Assembly (NCBI GenBank): GCA_030848545.1 | Contig: JAVDCA010000005.1 | Location: 62,001-126,000 of the forward strand | Origin: Astrobacterium formosum | GTDB taxonomy: Bacteria; Pseudomonadota; Alphaproteobacteria; Rhizobiales; Xanthobacteraceae | Length of the DNA: 64,000 bases | Direction: 5' to 3' | Shown: positions 1-9,688 of the stretch, piece after piece | Numbering within the stretch: the stretch's first letter is position 1 | Layout of the letters: the number at the start of each line of letters is the position of its first letter | Position numbers and translations under genes: made by a program | Notes under the pieces: model-generated | The model's input: the letters and a program-made list of their open reading frames with translations, nothing else | Told to the model about the DNA's origin: nothing | The model's database searches: none

Positions 1-12
1 TTTGCGGCAAGC

Positions 13-43
13 CTTGCGCCAAGCCTCGCGCCAAGATGGTACG
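13..43. repeat. short imperfect tandem repeat upstream of the binding-protein gene
   Basis: The stretch contains the unit AAGCCTTGCGCC followed directly by AAGCCTCGCGCC and a further AAG, so a 12-base unit is repeated about twice with one change. It lies about 130 bases before the start of the binding-protein gene. No function is evident. Confidence 0.35.
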
Positions 44-174
44 CATTTTGCCTGCACAAGTAATAATAGGCCTGTTCGGTATCTCGGGCTGGCGTCGCAA
101 TGCGTGGTAAGCTAGCATTTCGACCACCTGCGGACGAGATCCGACAGTCGTTCACCCACGAGGGAGCACCCCCG

Positions 175-1308
175 ATGAAAAAGATCACCACCGTCGCGTT
201 GGCAATGAGTATCGGTCTCGCGCTCGGCGGCAACGCCTCGGCGCAGATCAAGTTCGGCGTCCAGGGCCCGATGACCGGCGCCAATGCGGCGTTCGGCGCC
301 CAGATCAAGAACGGCTCCGAACAGGCGATCAACGATATCAACGCCGCCGGCGGCATTCTCGGACAGAAGATCAGCGTCCAGTTCGGCGACGACGCCGCCG
401 ATCCCAAGCAGGGCGTGTCGATCGCCAACAAGTTTTCCGGCGACGGCGTCAAGTTCGTGATCGGTCCGTTCAACTCCGGCGTCACCATGCCAACGTCGGA
501 GGTCTACCACGAAAACGGTATCCTGGAGATCACCCCGTCGGCGACCAATCCGAAGGTCACCGAGCGCGGCATGTGGAACATCTTCCGCACCTGCGGTCGC
601 GATGACCAGCAGGGCGCCGTTGCGGGCGCCTATATCGTCAAGAACTTCAAGGGCAAGAAGATCGCCATCGTGCACGACAAGACCACCTATGGCCAGGGCC
701 TCGCCGACGAGACCAAGAAGGCCATGGCCAAGGGCGGCATGAAGGACGTGCTGTACGAGGGCGTGAACCAGGGCGAAAAGGACTTTTCCGCGCTGGTGTC
801 GAAGATCAAGCAGACCGGCGCCGACCTCGTCTACTGGGGCGGCCTGCACACGGAGGCCGGCCTGATCGTGCGCCAGATGCGCGACCAGGGCATCAAGGCG
901 CCGCTGATGGGTGGCGACGGCATCACCACCGACGAGTTCGCCGCCATCGGCGGACCCGGCGTCGAGGGCACACTGATGACCTACGGCCCCGATCCGCGCA
1001 GCAATCCGGCAGCGAAGGACGTGGTCGCCAAATTCCGTGCCGCCAAGTACGAACCGGAGGCCTACACGCTCTACAGCTACGCCGCCGTGCAGCTCATCCA
1101 TCAGGCGGCGGAAGCCGCGAAGTCGCTCGATCCCAAAAAGGTCGCCGAGAAGCTCCACTCGGGCATGAAATTCAAGACCGTGCTGGGTGACCTCTCGTTC
1201 GACAAGAAAGGCGATCTCACCCATCTCGACTACGTGATGTACACCTGGAAGAAGGGCCCCGACGGCAAGATCTCCTACTTCCAGAACGACGCGCCGAAGA
1301 CCCAGTAA
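175..1308 (+). CDS. ABC transporter substrate-binding protein, branched-chain amino acid (Leu/Ile/Val) type
   Basis: This is a 377-residue periplasmic binding protein of the LivJ/LivK family (Peripla_BP_6), which captures an amino acid or related small molecule for an ABC importer. The N-terminus is a Sec signal peptide: MKKITT, a hydrophobic core, then ASA before Gln at about residue 24. The mature start IKFGVQGPMTGANAAFG is the usual first beta strand and ligand loop of the family. The ATG at 175 is chosen over an in-frame start at 100 because it gives the signal peptide directly and follows AGGGAG. No permease or ATPase gene is adjacent, so the rest of the transporter lies elsewhere or before the window. 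A strong terminator follows, so it is expressed as a single gene or as the last of a unit. The ligand cannot be read from sequence. Confidence 0.92.
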   Translation: MKKITTVALAMSIGLALGGNASAQIKFGVQGPMTGANAAFGAQIKNGSEQAINDINAAGGILGQKISVQFGDDAADPKQGVSIANKFSGDGVKFVIGPFNSGVTMPTSEVYHENGILEITPSATNPKVTERGMWNIFRTCGRDDQQGAVAGAYIVKNFKGKKIAIVHDKTTYGQGLADETKKAMAKGGMKDVLYEGVNQGEKDFSALVSKIKQTGADLVYWGGLHTEAGLIVRQMRDQGIKAPLMGGDGITTDEFAAIGGPGVEGTLMTYGPDPRSNPAAKDVVAKFRAAKYEPEAYTLYSYAAVQLIHQAAEAAKSLDPKKVAEKLHSGMKFKTVLGDLSFDKKGDLTHLDYVMYTWKKGPDGKISYFQNDAPKTQ

Positions 1309-1370
1309 GCGCATCGAGGCAGCGGACGAACCGCGCCCCCGTCGAGCGCGGCGCCCGGATTGACGAACGG

Positions 1371-1419
1371 GCCCGATCATGTCCTTTGGCGCCAAGCCAG
1401 ACATGGTCGGGCTTTTTTA
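1371..1419 (+). terminator. Rho-independent terminator after the binding-protein gene
   Basis: CCCGATCATGTC pairs with GACATGGTCGGG (one G-U pair) around a 16-base loop and is followed directly by CTTTTTTA. It sits about 65 bases past the stop codon at 1308 and separates this gene from ruvX. Confidence 0.85.
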
Positions 1420-1483
1420 ATGTCGGTCTTTCGGGCGGGCTCGTACCTTCGCCTGCGCGGCCGAACGGAATCGTGGTGAAGCC

Positions 1484-1969
1484 TTGAGCAGTCCGGTCCT
1501 GCCCCTTGTCGAAGCCGTGGCCTATCTACCGCCGCGTGGCGCCTTGATCGGCCTCGATCTCGGCACCAAGACCATCGGGGTCGCGGTGAGCGATCCGGAT
1601 CGCAGGCTGGCGACTCCCGTCGAGACTGTCGCCCGTAAAGCCTTCACGGCGGATGCGCAGCGCGTTCTTGCGCTCGCCGCCGAGCGCAAGGCGGTCGGCT
1701 TCGTGCTGGGCCTGCCCATCAACATGGATGGCAGCGAAGGTCCACGCGCCCAGTCGACACGCGCCTTCGCCCGCAACCTGGCCAGACTGACCGAACTGCC
1801 AATCGCCTTGTGGGACGAGCGCCTGTCGACCGTCGCCGTCGAACGCGATCTCATTGCCACCGACATGCGCCGTGCCCGCCGCAAGGAAGTCATCGACCAG
1901 CACGCCGCTGCCTATATCCTGCAGGGCGCCCTCGATCGGCTGGCGACGCTGGCGCATGGAAGCAGCTGA
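1484..1969 (+). CDS. ruvX: RuvX/YqgF-family putative pre-16S rRNA nuclease (Holliday junction resolvase-like)
   Basis: The 161-residue protein has the RNase H-like fold of YqgF/RuvX, implicated in 5' processing of 16S rRNA. Visible motifs are GLDLGTKTIGVAVSD with the first catalytic Asp at residue 25, LGLPINMDGSEGPRAQ in the middle, WDERLSTVAVERDL with the second acidic pair, and DQHAAAYILQGALD carrying the last conserved Asp. Length is usual for the family. The start is TTG at 1484, because no ATG precedes the first beta strand in this frame. The gene stands alone between a terminator and a convergent chemoreceptor gene. Confidence 0.92.
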   Translation: MSSPVLPLVEAVAYLPPRGALIGLDLGTKTIGVAVSDPDRRLATPVETVARKAFTADAQRVLALAAERKAVGFVLGLPINMDGSEGPRAQSTRAFARNLARLTELPIALWDERLSTVAVERDLIATDMRRARRKEVIDQHAAAYILQGALDRLATLAHGSS

Positions 1970-2042
1970 GCCAAGAGCGCCCGCGGCGACCACTCGATCG
2001 CCGCGCGCACCCGTTCTCTCCGCCCCCGGCCCGGACGCACCG

Positions 2043-4217
2043 TCAGGCGGCGCGAACCCGGGACAGGAACTTGTCCACCTGGTCTTTCAGCCGCGCGCTT
2101 TCCCCCGACAGGGCCTTGGCCGAAGTGAGCACCTCGGCGGAGGCCGAGCCGGTGTCGCTGGCGCCACGGTTCACATCGACGATGTTGGCGGCGACCTGCG
2201 TGGTCCCGCGTGCCGCCTGTTCGACGTTGCGGGCGATTTCGCCCGTCGCGGCGCCCTGCTCTTCCACCGCCGCCGCGATGGTCGAAGCGATCTCGGAAAT
2301 TCGCCCGATGGTACCGCCGATTCCCTTGATGGCGGCGACGGATTCCCGCGTCGCAGCCTGCATCCCGGTCACCTGCGAGGCGATTTCGTCGGTCGCCTTG
2401 GCGGTCTGGGCCGCCAGGGCCTTGACCTCCTGGGCGACCACCGCAAACCCCTTGCCGGCCTCGCCGGCGCGCGCCGCCTCTATTGTGGCGTTGAGGGCGA
2501 GAAGGTTGGTCTGCTCCGCGACCGCCGAGATCAGCTTGACGACGTCGCCGATGCGCGCCGCCGCCTGGGAGAGTTCGTTGATGCGGCCGTCGGTCTCGCG
2601 CGCCTGATCGACCGCTTCGGCGGCGATGCGGCTCGATTCCTGGACCTGGCGGCTGATTTCGTCGACCGAGGCGGTCATTTCCTGGGTCGACGACGCCACC
2701 GCCTCCACGTTCGCCGATGCCTGCTCCGAGGCTGCCGCGACCGAGCCCGACATGTGCTGTGTCATCTCCGCGGTCTTGGTGAGGGTGGCGGCGGCAGTCT
2801 CGAGCTGCGTCGCCGTCATCGCCACCGTGTCCACGATGCCACCCACCGCGGTTTCGAATTCGGCGGCCAGCCTGCGCATTTCCGTACCGCGCTCGGCGGC
2901 ATTGTGGGCATCGGCGGCAGCCTTGTCGGCGACGGCGCGCTCGTCGGCGAGACGGCGTTCCTCGATCCGCTGCAGATCGGCGGCGTGCTGCTCCTCCTCC
3001 TTCGCCCGCATGTGCACGAGGCTGTCACGCAGGGTCAAGGTGGCGCCCGCCATGGTGCCGATCTCGTCGCGCCGCCCCTCATAGGGCACAGTGACGTCGA
3101 GCCTACCGTCGGCGATCGTCAGGAGCGTCTGCGACATGACGCTGATCGGTGTCGCGATACGACGCCATGCGAACAGGAATCCGATGGCCCCAATGGCGAG
3201 CGAAAGCAGGAGGCCGGCGGCGTTGGCGGCGAGTTGCACGCGCGCGGCGGCGAACTGGCGGTCCGCATAGGCGATGATCTCGCCCAGCGCCGTCGTGCAC
3301 ACGGCAACGAAGTCCTCGAGGGCGCTGTTGGCCGCGTTCATGACCTCGACATTGGACAGCGGTGAAGGTTGTCCTTCCGAGACGGCCTTCTCGACCTGGC
3401 CCCGCGTCTTGGCATAGCGGTCGAACAGGTTGGCGCGCGCCTTCTCGACGGCAGCGGCGACGGGCGGAGCGATACCCGGGCGCGACACCAGCGTCGCGAT
3501 GGTCTTCCACGCCGAATCCATCTGCCCGCGAAGGCCCGACATCACGACTTTGACTTCCTGCGGCAGCTGCTTGGTCACCACCATGCGCTGGACATGGGTG
3601 CGCTCCGAGCCGCCGGCGGCGCGCACGAGCCACGCCGCCTCCTTGATTCCGACCAGTTCGGCGATGACCGGATCGGCCATGCGGATTCGCTTTGAGAACG
3701 CGGATGAGATCCGCTCGAGTTCGTTGATGACCGCGATATTGCTGTCGAACCACACCTTGCCGATGCCGGCGGGCCGCTGCGACAGCGGCACCTTGACCAG
3801 GGGGTCGGTCTTGGCGCGCATGGCCACGAAGGCTTCCCAGGCGCGCCTCAGGCGGGCCACGGCTTCGGCATCGCCGCAGTCGATCCGGCTGCAGGCGGCA
3901 AGCAGGGCCTCCATCGCCGGCGTCGACTTGGCACGCAGCGCCGCCACCTGGGCCAGAATGGCGGGTTCGGCCGGCGCCTCGGCGTCCAGCGCGATCCAGA
4001 TCGGCCCGCGCTCGGCGAGTGCGAACTGCATGGCGTCGAACAGGTCGCGATTGGTAACGGCAGTCGTCGCGATAGCGGATGTGGTGCGCATCTGCCGCCA
4101 AGCTTCGACGACCGACATGGCGGACTGCCCGCCCATGACGACGGCGCCAAGACCGAACAGGAGGTAGAGCGCAGTGCGAATGCGCAGTCCGCCCAGGACA
4201 TTCAGAATCCGTGCCAT
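2043..4217 (-). CDS. methyl-accepting chemotaxis protein with HAMP domain
   Basis: A 724-residue inner-membrane chemoreceptor. A transmembrane helix near residues 12-36 is followed by a helical periplasmic region of about 290 residues with no recognisable named fold, a second helix ([18 protein letters not shown]), a HAMP linker ([20 protein letters not shown]), and a long methyl-accepting coiled coil. The conserved hairpin tip is recognisable as [19 protein letters not shown] followed by [15 protein letters not shown]. It would signal to CheA/CheW. There is no C-terminal CheR-binding pentapeptide; the protein ends SRVRAA. An upstream start at 4319 is possible but adds a proline-rich stretch before the first membrane helix, so the ATG at 4217 is preferred. 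No other che gene is nearby. The ligand is unknown. Confidence 0.93.
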   Translation of the reverse strand: MARILNVLGGLRIRTALYLLFGLGAVVMGGQSAMSVVEAWRQMRTTSAIATTAVTNRDLFDAMQFALAERGPIWIALDAEAPAEPAILAQVAALRAKSTPAMEALLAACSRIDCGDAEAVARLRRAWEAFVAMRAKTDPLVKVPLSQRPAGIGKVWFDSNIAVINELERISSAFSKRIRMADPVIAELVGIKEAAWLVRAAGGSERTHVQRMVVTKQLPQEVKVVMSGLRGQMDSAWKTIATLVSRPGIAPPVAAAVEKARANLFDRYAKTRGQVEKAVSEGQPSPLSNVEVMNAANSALEDFVAVCTTALGEIIAYADRQFAAARVQLAANAAGLLLSLAIGAIGFLFAWRRIATPISVMSQTLLTIADGRLDVTVPYEGRRDEIGTMAGATLTLRDSLVHMRAKEEEQHAADLQRIEERRLADERAVADKAAADAHNAAERGTEMRRLAAEFETAVGGIVDTVAMTATQLETAAATLTKTAEMTQHMSGSVAAASEQASANVEAVASSTQEMTASVDEISRQVQESSRIAAEAVDQARETDGRINELSQAAARIGDVVKLISAVAEQTNLLALNATIEAARAGEAGKGFAVVAQEVKALAAQTAKATDEIASQVTGMQAATRESVAAIKGIGGTIGRISEIASTIAAAVEEQGAATGEIARNVEQAARGTTQVAANIVDVNRGASDTGSASAEVLTSAKALSGESARLKDQVDKFLSRVRAA

Positions 4218-4546
4218 CGCACTGCTCCAGTATGGTTCGAGCCGATCAGGCCCGCGGGGGGCGTAAAAAGGTGCCGGCGGAGCAAGCCCGGCCTGGGCCT
4301 CCGTCCAGCGTGCGCTCAACCAAATTAGCCCGCGACACGGAAAAGAATGATGAATGCCCTAAGGGCCGGCACGAAGGCCGTGCCGCTGCCGGAGCGTCAG
4401 GTAAGCTTCGCCGCCGCCCCGCGAGATACTTTGGGTTTGTCGTGCCCGCACAGGCGAAGCTTCCGGGACAATGCTAGAAGGCAAGCCGGCATGCCCCCGG
4501 CGGCTGTCGTCCAGCCATCGCCCTCCTTTTCCGTGAGTCAAACTCC
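4218..4546. other. divergent intergenic region without a gene
   Basis: This 329-base stretch separates the divergent chemoreceptor and AEC genes and must hold both promoters. A hairpin, CGGCACG-AAGGC-CGTGCCG, lies at 4367-4385. Short open frames here have no homologous look and poor start signals. I cannot assign convincing promoter boxes. Confidence 0.5.
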
Positions 4547-5470
4547 ATGCTGCCCGTCTTTTCCAGCCTGCTGCCGGTCTTCCTCTCCATCATCGCCGGT
4601 TACATACTGCGCCGTACCATCATGCCGGATGACGCCCACTGGATCGGGCTCGAGCGACTGACCTATTACGTTCTGTTTCCAGCCCTGATCATCGAGACCC
4701 TGGCGCGAGCCGACCTTACCAGCGTCCCAGCCCTGGGGGTCGGCGGTGCCCTGTTCCTCGCCATCCTGGCGATGACGGCGCTGCTTTTGGTGATCCAACC
4801 GCTCCTGGAACGGCGGGGCATATCCGGACCGACCTTCACGTCGATCTTCCAGGGCGCGACCCGCTGGAACACCATGGTGGCGCTGGGCGTCGCTGGCAGC
4901 CTCTATGGCGGGCTGGGCATCACGCTGACCTCGGTCGCCATGGTGGCGATGATCCCGGTACTCAATATCCTGTGCGTGTATGTTCTCGCCCGCCACGCCT
5001 CGCTCACGCCGCCCTCGGCCGTGGGCGTCGCGCGCGCGCTTCTCGCCAATCCGCTGATCTGGTCGTGCCTGATCGGCGGCGCCTTGTATCTCGTGCAGTT
5101 GCCGCTGCCACAGGCGGTGCACGGGTTCGCCGACATGCTCGGACGCGCCTCGGTGGCGCTCGGGCTCCTGCTGGTCGGATCTGGGCTCGATCCGCACGCG
5201 CTGCGGCGGCCGCATCCCGCCACCCTGTTCACTACGCTTTTGAAACTCGCCCTGATGCCCGCCTTTGCCATCGGGCTCGGCAAGGCGTTCGGCCTTTCCG
5301 GCGCCGACCTCGCGGTCGTCGCCGCCTGCGCGGCGGTGCCGTCGGCCTCCAACGCCTATGTGCTGGCCCGTCAGATGGGCGGCGACGCGCCCATCATCGC
5401 CCAGATGCTGACCGTCCAGACCATTGCGGCAGTCGCCACCATGCCGCTCGTCATCTGGCTGGTGGCGTAA
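4547..5470 (+). CDS. AEC (auxin efflux carrier) family transporter
   Basis: A 307-residue polytopic membrane protein of the AEC family (PF03547), whose bacterial members move small organic acids such as malate or malonate, or act as efflux carriers. About ten hydrophobic segments can be counted in two bundles. Typical features are the N-terminal FSSLLPVFLSIIAGYILRR, the segment FQGATRWNTMVALGVAGSLYG, and the second-half signature AACAAVPSASNAYVLARQMGG, which matches the conserved PSASN/ANA region at the crossover of the fold. Length is normal. The ATG at 4547 opens the first membrane helix. No co-transcribed enzyme hints at the substrate. Confidence 0.88.
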   Translation: MLPVFSSLLPVFLSIIAGYILRRTIMPDDAHWIGLERLTYYVLFPALIIETLARADLTSVPALGVGGALFLAILAMTALLLVIQPLLERRGISGPTFTSIFQGATRWNTMVALGVAGSLYGGLGITLTSVAMVAMIPVLNILCVYVLARHASLTPPSAVGVARALLANPLIWSCLIGGALYLVQLPLPQAVHGFADMLGRASVALGLLLVGSGLDPHALRRPHPATLFTTLLKLALMPAFAIGLGKAFGLSGADLAVVAACAAVPSASNAYVLARQMGGDAPIIAQMLTVQTIAAVATMPLVIWLVA

Positions 5471-5479
5471 GCCGCCACC

Positions 5480-5938
5480 TCAGCAAGGCCGCCAATAGCC
5501 GTAGCCACGTTCGTCATTGGCAACCCAGCACTTGCGGACCGGTCCTGGTGCGAACGATTCCGGCGCGTAATAGGTCGGCGCCGGGGCCGCGTAATAGGTC
5601 GGAGCAGGCTCGTAATAGACCGCCGGCGGCGGCCCATAAGCCACGGGCGGCGGGGCATAATAGGGCTCCGCATAGCCGTAGGCGGGAGCGTAGTAGCGCG
5701 GGCGGGATGCCGCCGCCGCGATGGCGCCGATCGCGAGCCCGGCCGCGATGCCACCAATCACCGCTCCGCCGCCGCGTCCGCGCCAGCGCACGTCGACCGT
5801 CTGGTCCGGCGCCGCTGCCTTGAGGCCCGCCGCGCTGGTCATGACGGGAGCCGCGGATGTCGGCAGGACGGCGCTCAACATCATGGCACCGGCGGTCAGA
5901 ACCGCCACCGAACGACGTTTTCCGGAAGTCTGGGACAT
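5480..5938 (-). CDS. exported Tyr/Pro/Ala-rich protein with glycine-zipper-like segment, function unknown
   Basis: A 152-residue protein from the ATG at 5938, preceded by AAGGA at suitable distance. An in-frame start at 6010 would add 24 charged residues ahead of the signal peptide and is less likely. The order is: signal peptide (RRSVAVLTAGAMMLSAVL, then PTSAA), a glycine/alanine-rich hydrophobic stretch (GGAVIGGIAAGLAIGAIAAA) resembling a glycine zipper, a low-complexity segment of repeated YYAPAP/YYEPAP units, and a C-terminus with two Cys (RKCWVANDERGYGYWRPC). Small exported proteins with this Cys-Trp tail recur in Hyphomicrobiales; I know of no assigned function. An envelope location is inferred. 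Confidence 0.8.
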   Translation of the reverse strand: MSQTSGKRRSVAVLTAGAMMLSAVLPTSAAPVMTSAAGLKAAAPDQTVDVRWRGRGGGAVIGGIAAGLAIGAIAAAASRPRYYAPAYGYAEPYYAPPPVAYGPPPAVYYEPAPTYYAAPAPTYYAPESFAPGPVRKCWVANDERGYGYWRPC

Positions 5939-6157
5939 GGCTGAGGGGTCCTTCGGCGGAGCGCCGCCGCGCAAAGCATCCAAACGCTTCTGAGGGTCAT
6001 GTTCCATCATCGGAACTGAATTACCGCTGAATGGATGATGGCGGTTTGGCGGCGAAATCGCGCTCGGCCCGTGGCCGAGAAGTCTGGGGACGAGCGCCCG
6101 GCTCCGGAGTTTTGCGGGTTGCCGACCCCCCCGACTCCTCCTAAAGATGCCGCTTTA

Positions 6158-7111
6158 ATGAACATCGCATCCAAATCCACATTCGCCCTCAGCCGCCGCC
6201 ATCTGCTGGGGATCGAGGCCCTCACCGCCGAAGAGATCATCGGTCTCCTCGACCTCGCTGAGGAATTCGTCGAACTCAATCGTCAGATCGAGAAGAAGCG
6301 CACGTCCCTACGGGGGCGCACGCAGATCAACCTGTTCTTCGAGAACTCGACCCGCACCCAGTCGTCGTTCGAGCTCGCCGGCAAGCGGCTCGGCGCCGAC
6401 GTCATGAACATGTCGGTGTCGTCCTCGTCCATGAACAAGGGCGAGACGCTGATCGACACCGCGATCACGCTCAACGCCATGCACCCCGACATCATCGTGG
6501 TGCGGCATCAGCACTCCGGCGCCGTCGAACTCCTGTCGCGCAAGGTCGACTGCTCGGTCATCAATGCCGGCGACGGCGCCCACGAGCACCCCACCCAGGC
6601 GCTGCTCGACGCGCTCACCATCCGGCGCAACAAGGGCCGGCTGGACCGCCTCACCGTCGCGATCTGCGGCGACGTGCTGCATTCGCGGGTGGCGCGTTCC
6701 AACATCATCCTGCTCAACAGGATGGGCGCGCGCGTGCGCGTCGTCGGGCCCTCGACCCTCCTGCCCCCGGCCGTCGACCGGCTCGGCGTCGAGGTCTTCC
6801 ATGACATGCGCGCCGGCCTCGCCGACGCCGACATCGTCATGATGCTGCGCCTGCAGCGCGAGCGCATGAACGGCTCGTTCATCCCCTCGACGCAGGAGTA
6901 CTTCGCCTATTTCGGCCTCGACTCCAAGAAGCTCGCCTTCGCCAAGCCGGGTGCGCTGGTCATGCATCCGGGTCCCATGAACCGCGGCGTCGAGATCTCC
7001 TCCGACGTCGCCGATGGGGCCCAATCGCTGATCCGCGAGCAGGTGGAAATGGGCGTCGCCGTCCGCATGGCGGTGCTCGAGGCTCTGTCCCGCAACCTGC
7101 CGAACGCGTGA
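6158..7111 (+). CDS. pyrB: aspartate carbamoyltransferase catalytic subunit
   Basis: The 317-residue enzyme condenses carbamoyl phosphate with aspartate in the second step of pyrimidine synthesis. The carbamoyl-phosphate loop [19 protein letters not shown] starts near residue 61, with the STRT motif at 64-67. VVRHQHSGA and [17 protein letters not shown] follow, then the aspartate-binding half with RLQRERM and [13 protein letters not shown]. An open frame extends upstream to 6035, but the ATG at 6158 gives the normal family length and the extension is proline-rich and untypical. The stop overlaps or abuts the start of the dihydroorotase-like gene, so the two are translationally coupled, consistent with a class A-type ATCase/DHOase assembly. 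No pyrI regulatory subunit is present. Confidence 0.96.
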   Translation: MNIASKSTFALSRRHLLGIEALTAEEIIGLLDLAEEFVELNRQIEKKRTSLRGRTQINLFFENSTRTQSSFELAGKRLGADVMNMSVSSSSMNKGETLIDTAITLNAMHPDIIVVRHQHSGAVELLSRKVDCSVINAGDGAHEHPTQALLDALTIRRNKGRLDRLTVAICGDVLHSRVARSNIILLNRMGARVRVVGPSTLLPPAVDRLGVEVFHDMRAGLADADIVMMLRLQRERMNGSFIPSTQEYFAYFGLDSKKLAFAKPGALVMHPGPMNRGVEISSDVADGAQSLIREQVEMGVAVRMAVLEALSRNLPNA

Positions 7112-7116
7112 GAAGT

Positions 7117-8421
7117 ATGTCGCTGTCCGATCGCCACCCGATCCTGCTCACCAACGCCCGGATCGTCGATCCGTCGTGCGACCTGGATATTCCCGGCGAC
7201 CTTCTCATGGCCGACGGCATCGTGCGCGACGTCCGGCGCGGCATCGGCGCCGCCGGCGTTCCCGAAGGCACCGAGGTGATCGACTGCAAGGGCAAGGTGG
7301 TGGCGCCCGGCTTGATCGACATGCGCGCCTTCATCGGCGAGCCGGGTGCCGAGTATCGCGAGACTTTTGCCTCGGCGAGCCAGGCCGCCGCCGCCGGCGG
7401 CGTCACCACCATCGTGTGCCAGCCCGACACGGTGCCGGCCATCGACGAGCCCGAGCAGGTCGATTTCGTGCTCCGGCGCGCCCGCGACACCGGCATCGTC
7501 CACGTCAACCCCATGGCGGCACTGACCAAGGGCCTCAAGGGCCAGGAGATGACCGAGTTCGGCCTCCTCAAGGCGGCCGGCGCGCTGGCGTTCACGGACG
7601 GGGCCAAGAGCGTCATCAATGCCCAGGTATTCCGCCGGGCGCTCATCTACGCGCGCGATTTCGACGCCCTGATCGTCCACCACACCGAAGATCCCGACCT
7701 CACCGGGCTCGGCGTGATGAACGAAGGCGAACTCTCGGCCCGCCTCGGCCTCATGGGCGTGCCGACCGCCGCCGAGGCGATCGTGCTCGAGCGCGACATG
7801 CGTCTGGTCGCGCTCACGGGCGGGCGCTACCACGCCGCGTCGCTGACCTGCCGCGACTCCCTCGACGTGCTCCAGCGCGCCAAGGCGGCAGGCCTCAAGG
7901 TGACCGCGTCGGCCTCCATCAACCACCTGACCCTTAACGAGATCGACGTCGGCTCCTACCGCACCTTCTGCAAGGTCAAGCCGCCGCTGCGCGCCGAAGC
8001 CGACCGCGTTGCCCTCGTCGAGGCGGTGGCGAGCGGCCTCATCGACGTCATCATGTCGGACCACAATCCCCAGGACGTCGAGACCAAGCGGCTGACCTTC
8101 GCGGAAGCCGCTCCCGGCGCCATCGGCATCGAGACCATGCTGGTCGCCGGCCTGCGCCTCGTCCATGCGGGCGCCATTCCGCTCGCCACCCTCCTCAAAG
8201 CCATGTCGACGCGGCCGGCCGAGCTGCTCGGCCTTCCAGGCGGCTCGCTCAGGCCGGGCAGCGTCGCCGACGTGGTCGTCATCGATCTCGACATGCCGTG
8301 GGTACTCGACCCCGCCGACCTCAAGTCGAAGTGCAAGAACACGCCCTTCGACGAGGCCAAGATGACCGGGCGGGTGGTTCGCACGATCGTGGCCGGCCGC
8401 ACCGTCTACGAATTCGTGTAA
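7117..8421 (+). CDS. pyrC': dihydroorotase-like protein of the PyrC' (probably non-catalytic) type
   Basis: A 434-residue amidohydrolase-fold protein immediately downstream of pyrB. In active dihydroorotases the first strand carries the zinc-binding HxH and a substrate Arg (DxHxHxRxPG). Here that segment reads [13 protein letters not shown], so both His and the Arg are gone. Later landmarks remain: [32 protein letters not shown] and [11 protein letters not shown] with the conserved Asp. In Pseudomonas a similar pseudo-dihydroorotase (PyrC') is needed structurally by ATCase while another PyrC does catalysis; the same role is inferred here. The ATG at 7117 is used; a GTG at 7108 overlapping the pyrB stop is an alternative. 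plsY follows at 92 bases. Confidence 0.88.
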   Translation: MSLSDRHPILLTNARIVDPSCDLDIPGDLLMADGIVRDVRRGIGAAGVPEGTEVIDCKGKVVAPGLIDMRAFIGEPGAEYRETFASASQAAAAGGVTTIVCQPDTVPAIDEPEQVDFVLRRARDTGIVHVNPMAALTKGLKGQEMTEFGLLKAAGALAFTDGAKSVINAQVFRRALIYARDFDALIVHHTEDPDLTGLGVMNEGELSARLGLMGVPTAAEAIVLERDMRLVALTGGRYHAASLTCRDSLDVLQRAKAAGLKVTASASINHLTLNEIDVGSYRTFCKVKPPLRAEADRVALVEAVASGLIDVIMSDHNPQDVETKRLTFAEAAPGAIGIETMLVAGLRLVHAGAIPLATLLKAMSTRPAELLGLPGGSLRPGSVADVVVIDLDMPWVLDPADLKSKCKNTPFDEAKMTGRVVRTIVAGRTVYEFV

Positions 8422-8513
8422 ACTCGACAGTCTGGCCGGACCCCATTTTGCGCCATTGGGCGCCGGCCGCGACCATTGAACTTTTCCATCGTGGTGAGCC
8501 GGGGGCCGACGCC

Positions 8514-9134
8514 ATGTTTGATCCCACCAGCTGGTCGACGGGACTGCCCTCCTATATGGGCGCCCTCCTCCTCGGCTATCTCTGCGGCTCCATCCCGTTT
8601 GGTCTCCTGCTGACGCGTTTCGCCGGCGCCGGCGACCTGCGCGCCATCGGCTCCGGCAATATCGGCGCCACCAACGTGCTGCGCACCGGCCGCAAGGGCC
8701 TCGCCGTCCTCACCTTCCTGTGCGACGCCCTCAAGGGCACGGTGGCGGTGCTGTTGGCCGACCACTTCGGCGGCCAGGATCTCGCGGTTGTGGCCGGGTT
8801 CGGCGCCTTCCTGGGCCATCTGTTCCCGGTGTGGCTGAAGTTCAAAGGCGGCAAGGGGGTCTCGACCTATATCGGGGTTCTGCTCGGCCTCGTGTGGCCG
8901 GCGGCGGTCGCGTTCTGCCTCGTCTGGCTCCTGGTCGCGTTCGTGTCGCGCTATTCGTCGCTCTCGGCCCTCGTCGCCAGCGTGGCGACGCCGCTGCTCC
9001 TGTGGTGGGACGGCTACGGCCAGGAACTGCAGCTGTTCCTGCTGCTGACCGTGCTGCTCTGGTACACCCACCGCGGCAACATCGCCCGGCTCATGGGCGG
9101 GACGGAGACGAAGATCGGGCACAAGGCCGGATAG
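8514..9134 (+). CDS. plsY: glycerol-3-phosphate acyltransferase PlsY
   Basis: A 206-residue integral membrane enzyme that transfers an acyl group from acyl-phosphate to glycerol-3-phosphate, the first step of phospholipid synthesis. The three cytoplasmic family motifs are visible: GSGNIGATN at residues 46-54, GHLFPVW from 101, and FKGGKGV at 110-116. Five hydrophobic segments surround them. The ATG at 8514 places the first membrane helix ([19 protein letters not shown]) near the N-terminus; the open frame continues upstream only as Arg-rich shadow of the previous gene. The order pyrB-dihydroorotase-plsY-dprA is common in Hyphomicrobiales, here interrupted by a toxin-antitoxin insert and a hemolysin III gene. 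Confidence 0.95.
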   Translation: MFDPTSWSTGLPSYMGALLLGYLCGSIPFGLLLTRFAGAGDLRAIGSGNIGATNVLRTGRKGLAVLTFLCDALKGTVAVLLADHFGGQDLAVVAGFGAFLGHLFPVWLKFKGGKGVSTYIGVLLGLVWPAAVAFCLVWLLVAFVSRYSSLSALVASVATPLLLWWDGYGQELQLFLLLTVLLWYTHRGNIARLMGGTETKIGHKAG

Positions 9135-9156
9135 GGTGCGGCGGGTTACGCCAATT

Positions 9157-9229
9157 TCGTAGGGCGGATCAGCGAAGCGTGATCCGCCACCATCCTTCGT
9201 TAGGCGCAATACGCTTTCGCTCTTGCGTC
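9157..9229. repeat. extragenic palindromic repeat, copy A
   Basis: A perfect hairpin GGCGGATCA-GCGAAGCG-TGATCCGCC occupies 9163-9188, followed by a tail reading ATCCTTCGTTAGGCGCAA. A diverged copy in the same orientation lies at 10222-10310 (shared GAAGCGTGATCCGCC, ATCCTTC and CGCAATACGC). The element type is widespread between genes in Bradyrhizobium-like genomes. It lies just past the end of the toxin gene. Confidence 0.75.
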
Positions 9230-9688
9230 TTATACGCTGATATCGCCTCCCAACAGCGCATCCAGCAAAGCGTGCCGCGGAGCGGCGAACGGGTTGACCA
9301 CCGTCACGCCGCCCCACGTGAAGCCCTCCTGCAGGTCTTCGGACAGCAGCAATCGACAGCCGGCTTGCGACGCGGCCGAAAGGATGACGGCATCCCAGAT
9401 TCCGAACTGATGATCGGTCGCGAGATCGGCTGCCGTCAGCATGATCTCCGGCGACGTCTCGATCACCGGGAACGTATCGCGCCAACTCAACAACGCCCCG
9501 CGTGCATCGGAGCGCGATCGTCCTGCTTTGCGCACCAGCACATTGAACAGTTCGCCGAGCACCTGCACCGGGATGACGGTCGCCTCCTGCGGCAATCGTT
9601 GGACAAGACCGAGAGCGGGGCCACGCCGCTCGGCACCGTTGACGCCTTCCGCGTAGGCGAGAACGTTCGTATCGAGCGCGACCCTCAA
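9230..9688 (-). CDS. vapC: PIN-domain toxin, VapC-like ribonuclease
   Basis: A 152-residue PIN-domain protein, the toxin of a type II pair; family members are Mg-dependent endoribonucleases. The expected acidic residues are visible: Asp6 in MRVALDTNVL, Glu46 in VLGELFNV, Asp99 in FGIWDAVIL and Asp118 in LLLSEDLQEG. Length is slightly above the 130-140 usual for VapC, with a C-terminal extension of about 15 residues. It overlaps the antitoxin gene by four bases (9685-9688), typical of translational coupling. The gene ends at the border of an extragenic repeat. The RNA target is unknown. Confidence 0.9.
   Translation of the reverse strand: MRVALDTNVLAYAEGVNGAERRGPALGLVQRLPQEATVIPVQVLGELFNVLVRKAGRSRSDARGALLSWRDTFPVIETSPEIMLTAADLATDHQFGIWDAVILSAASQAGCRLLLSEDLQEGFTWGGVTVVNPFAAPRHALLDALLGGDISV

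Noticed and set aside
112..1404. 430-codon minus-strand frame opposite the first binding protein
   Set aside because: Antisense shadow that crosses the terminator; no motif.
6035..6157. Longer pyrB start at 6035
   Set aside because: The extra 41 residues are proline/arginine-rich and not part of the family; the ATG at 6158 gives the normal length.
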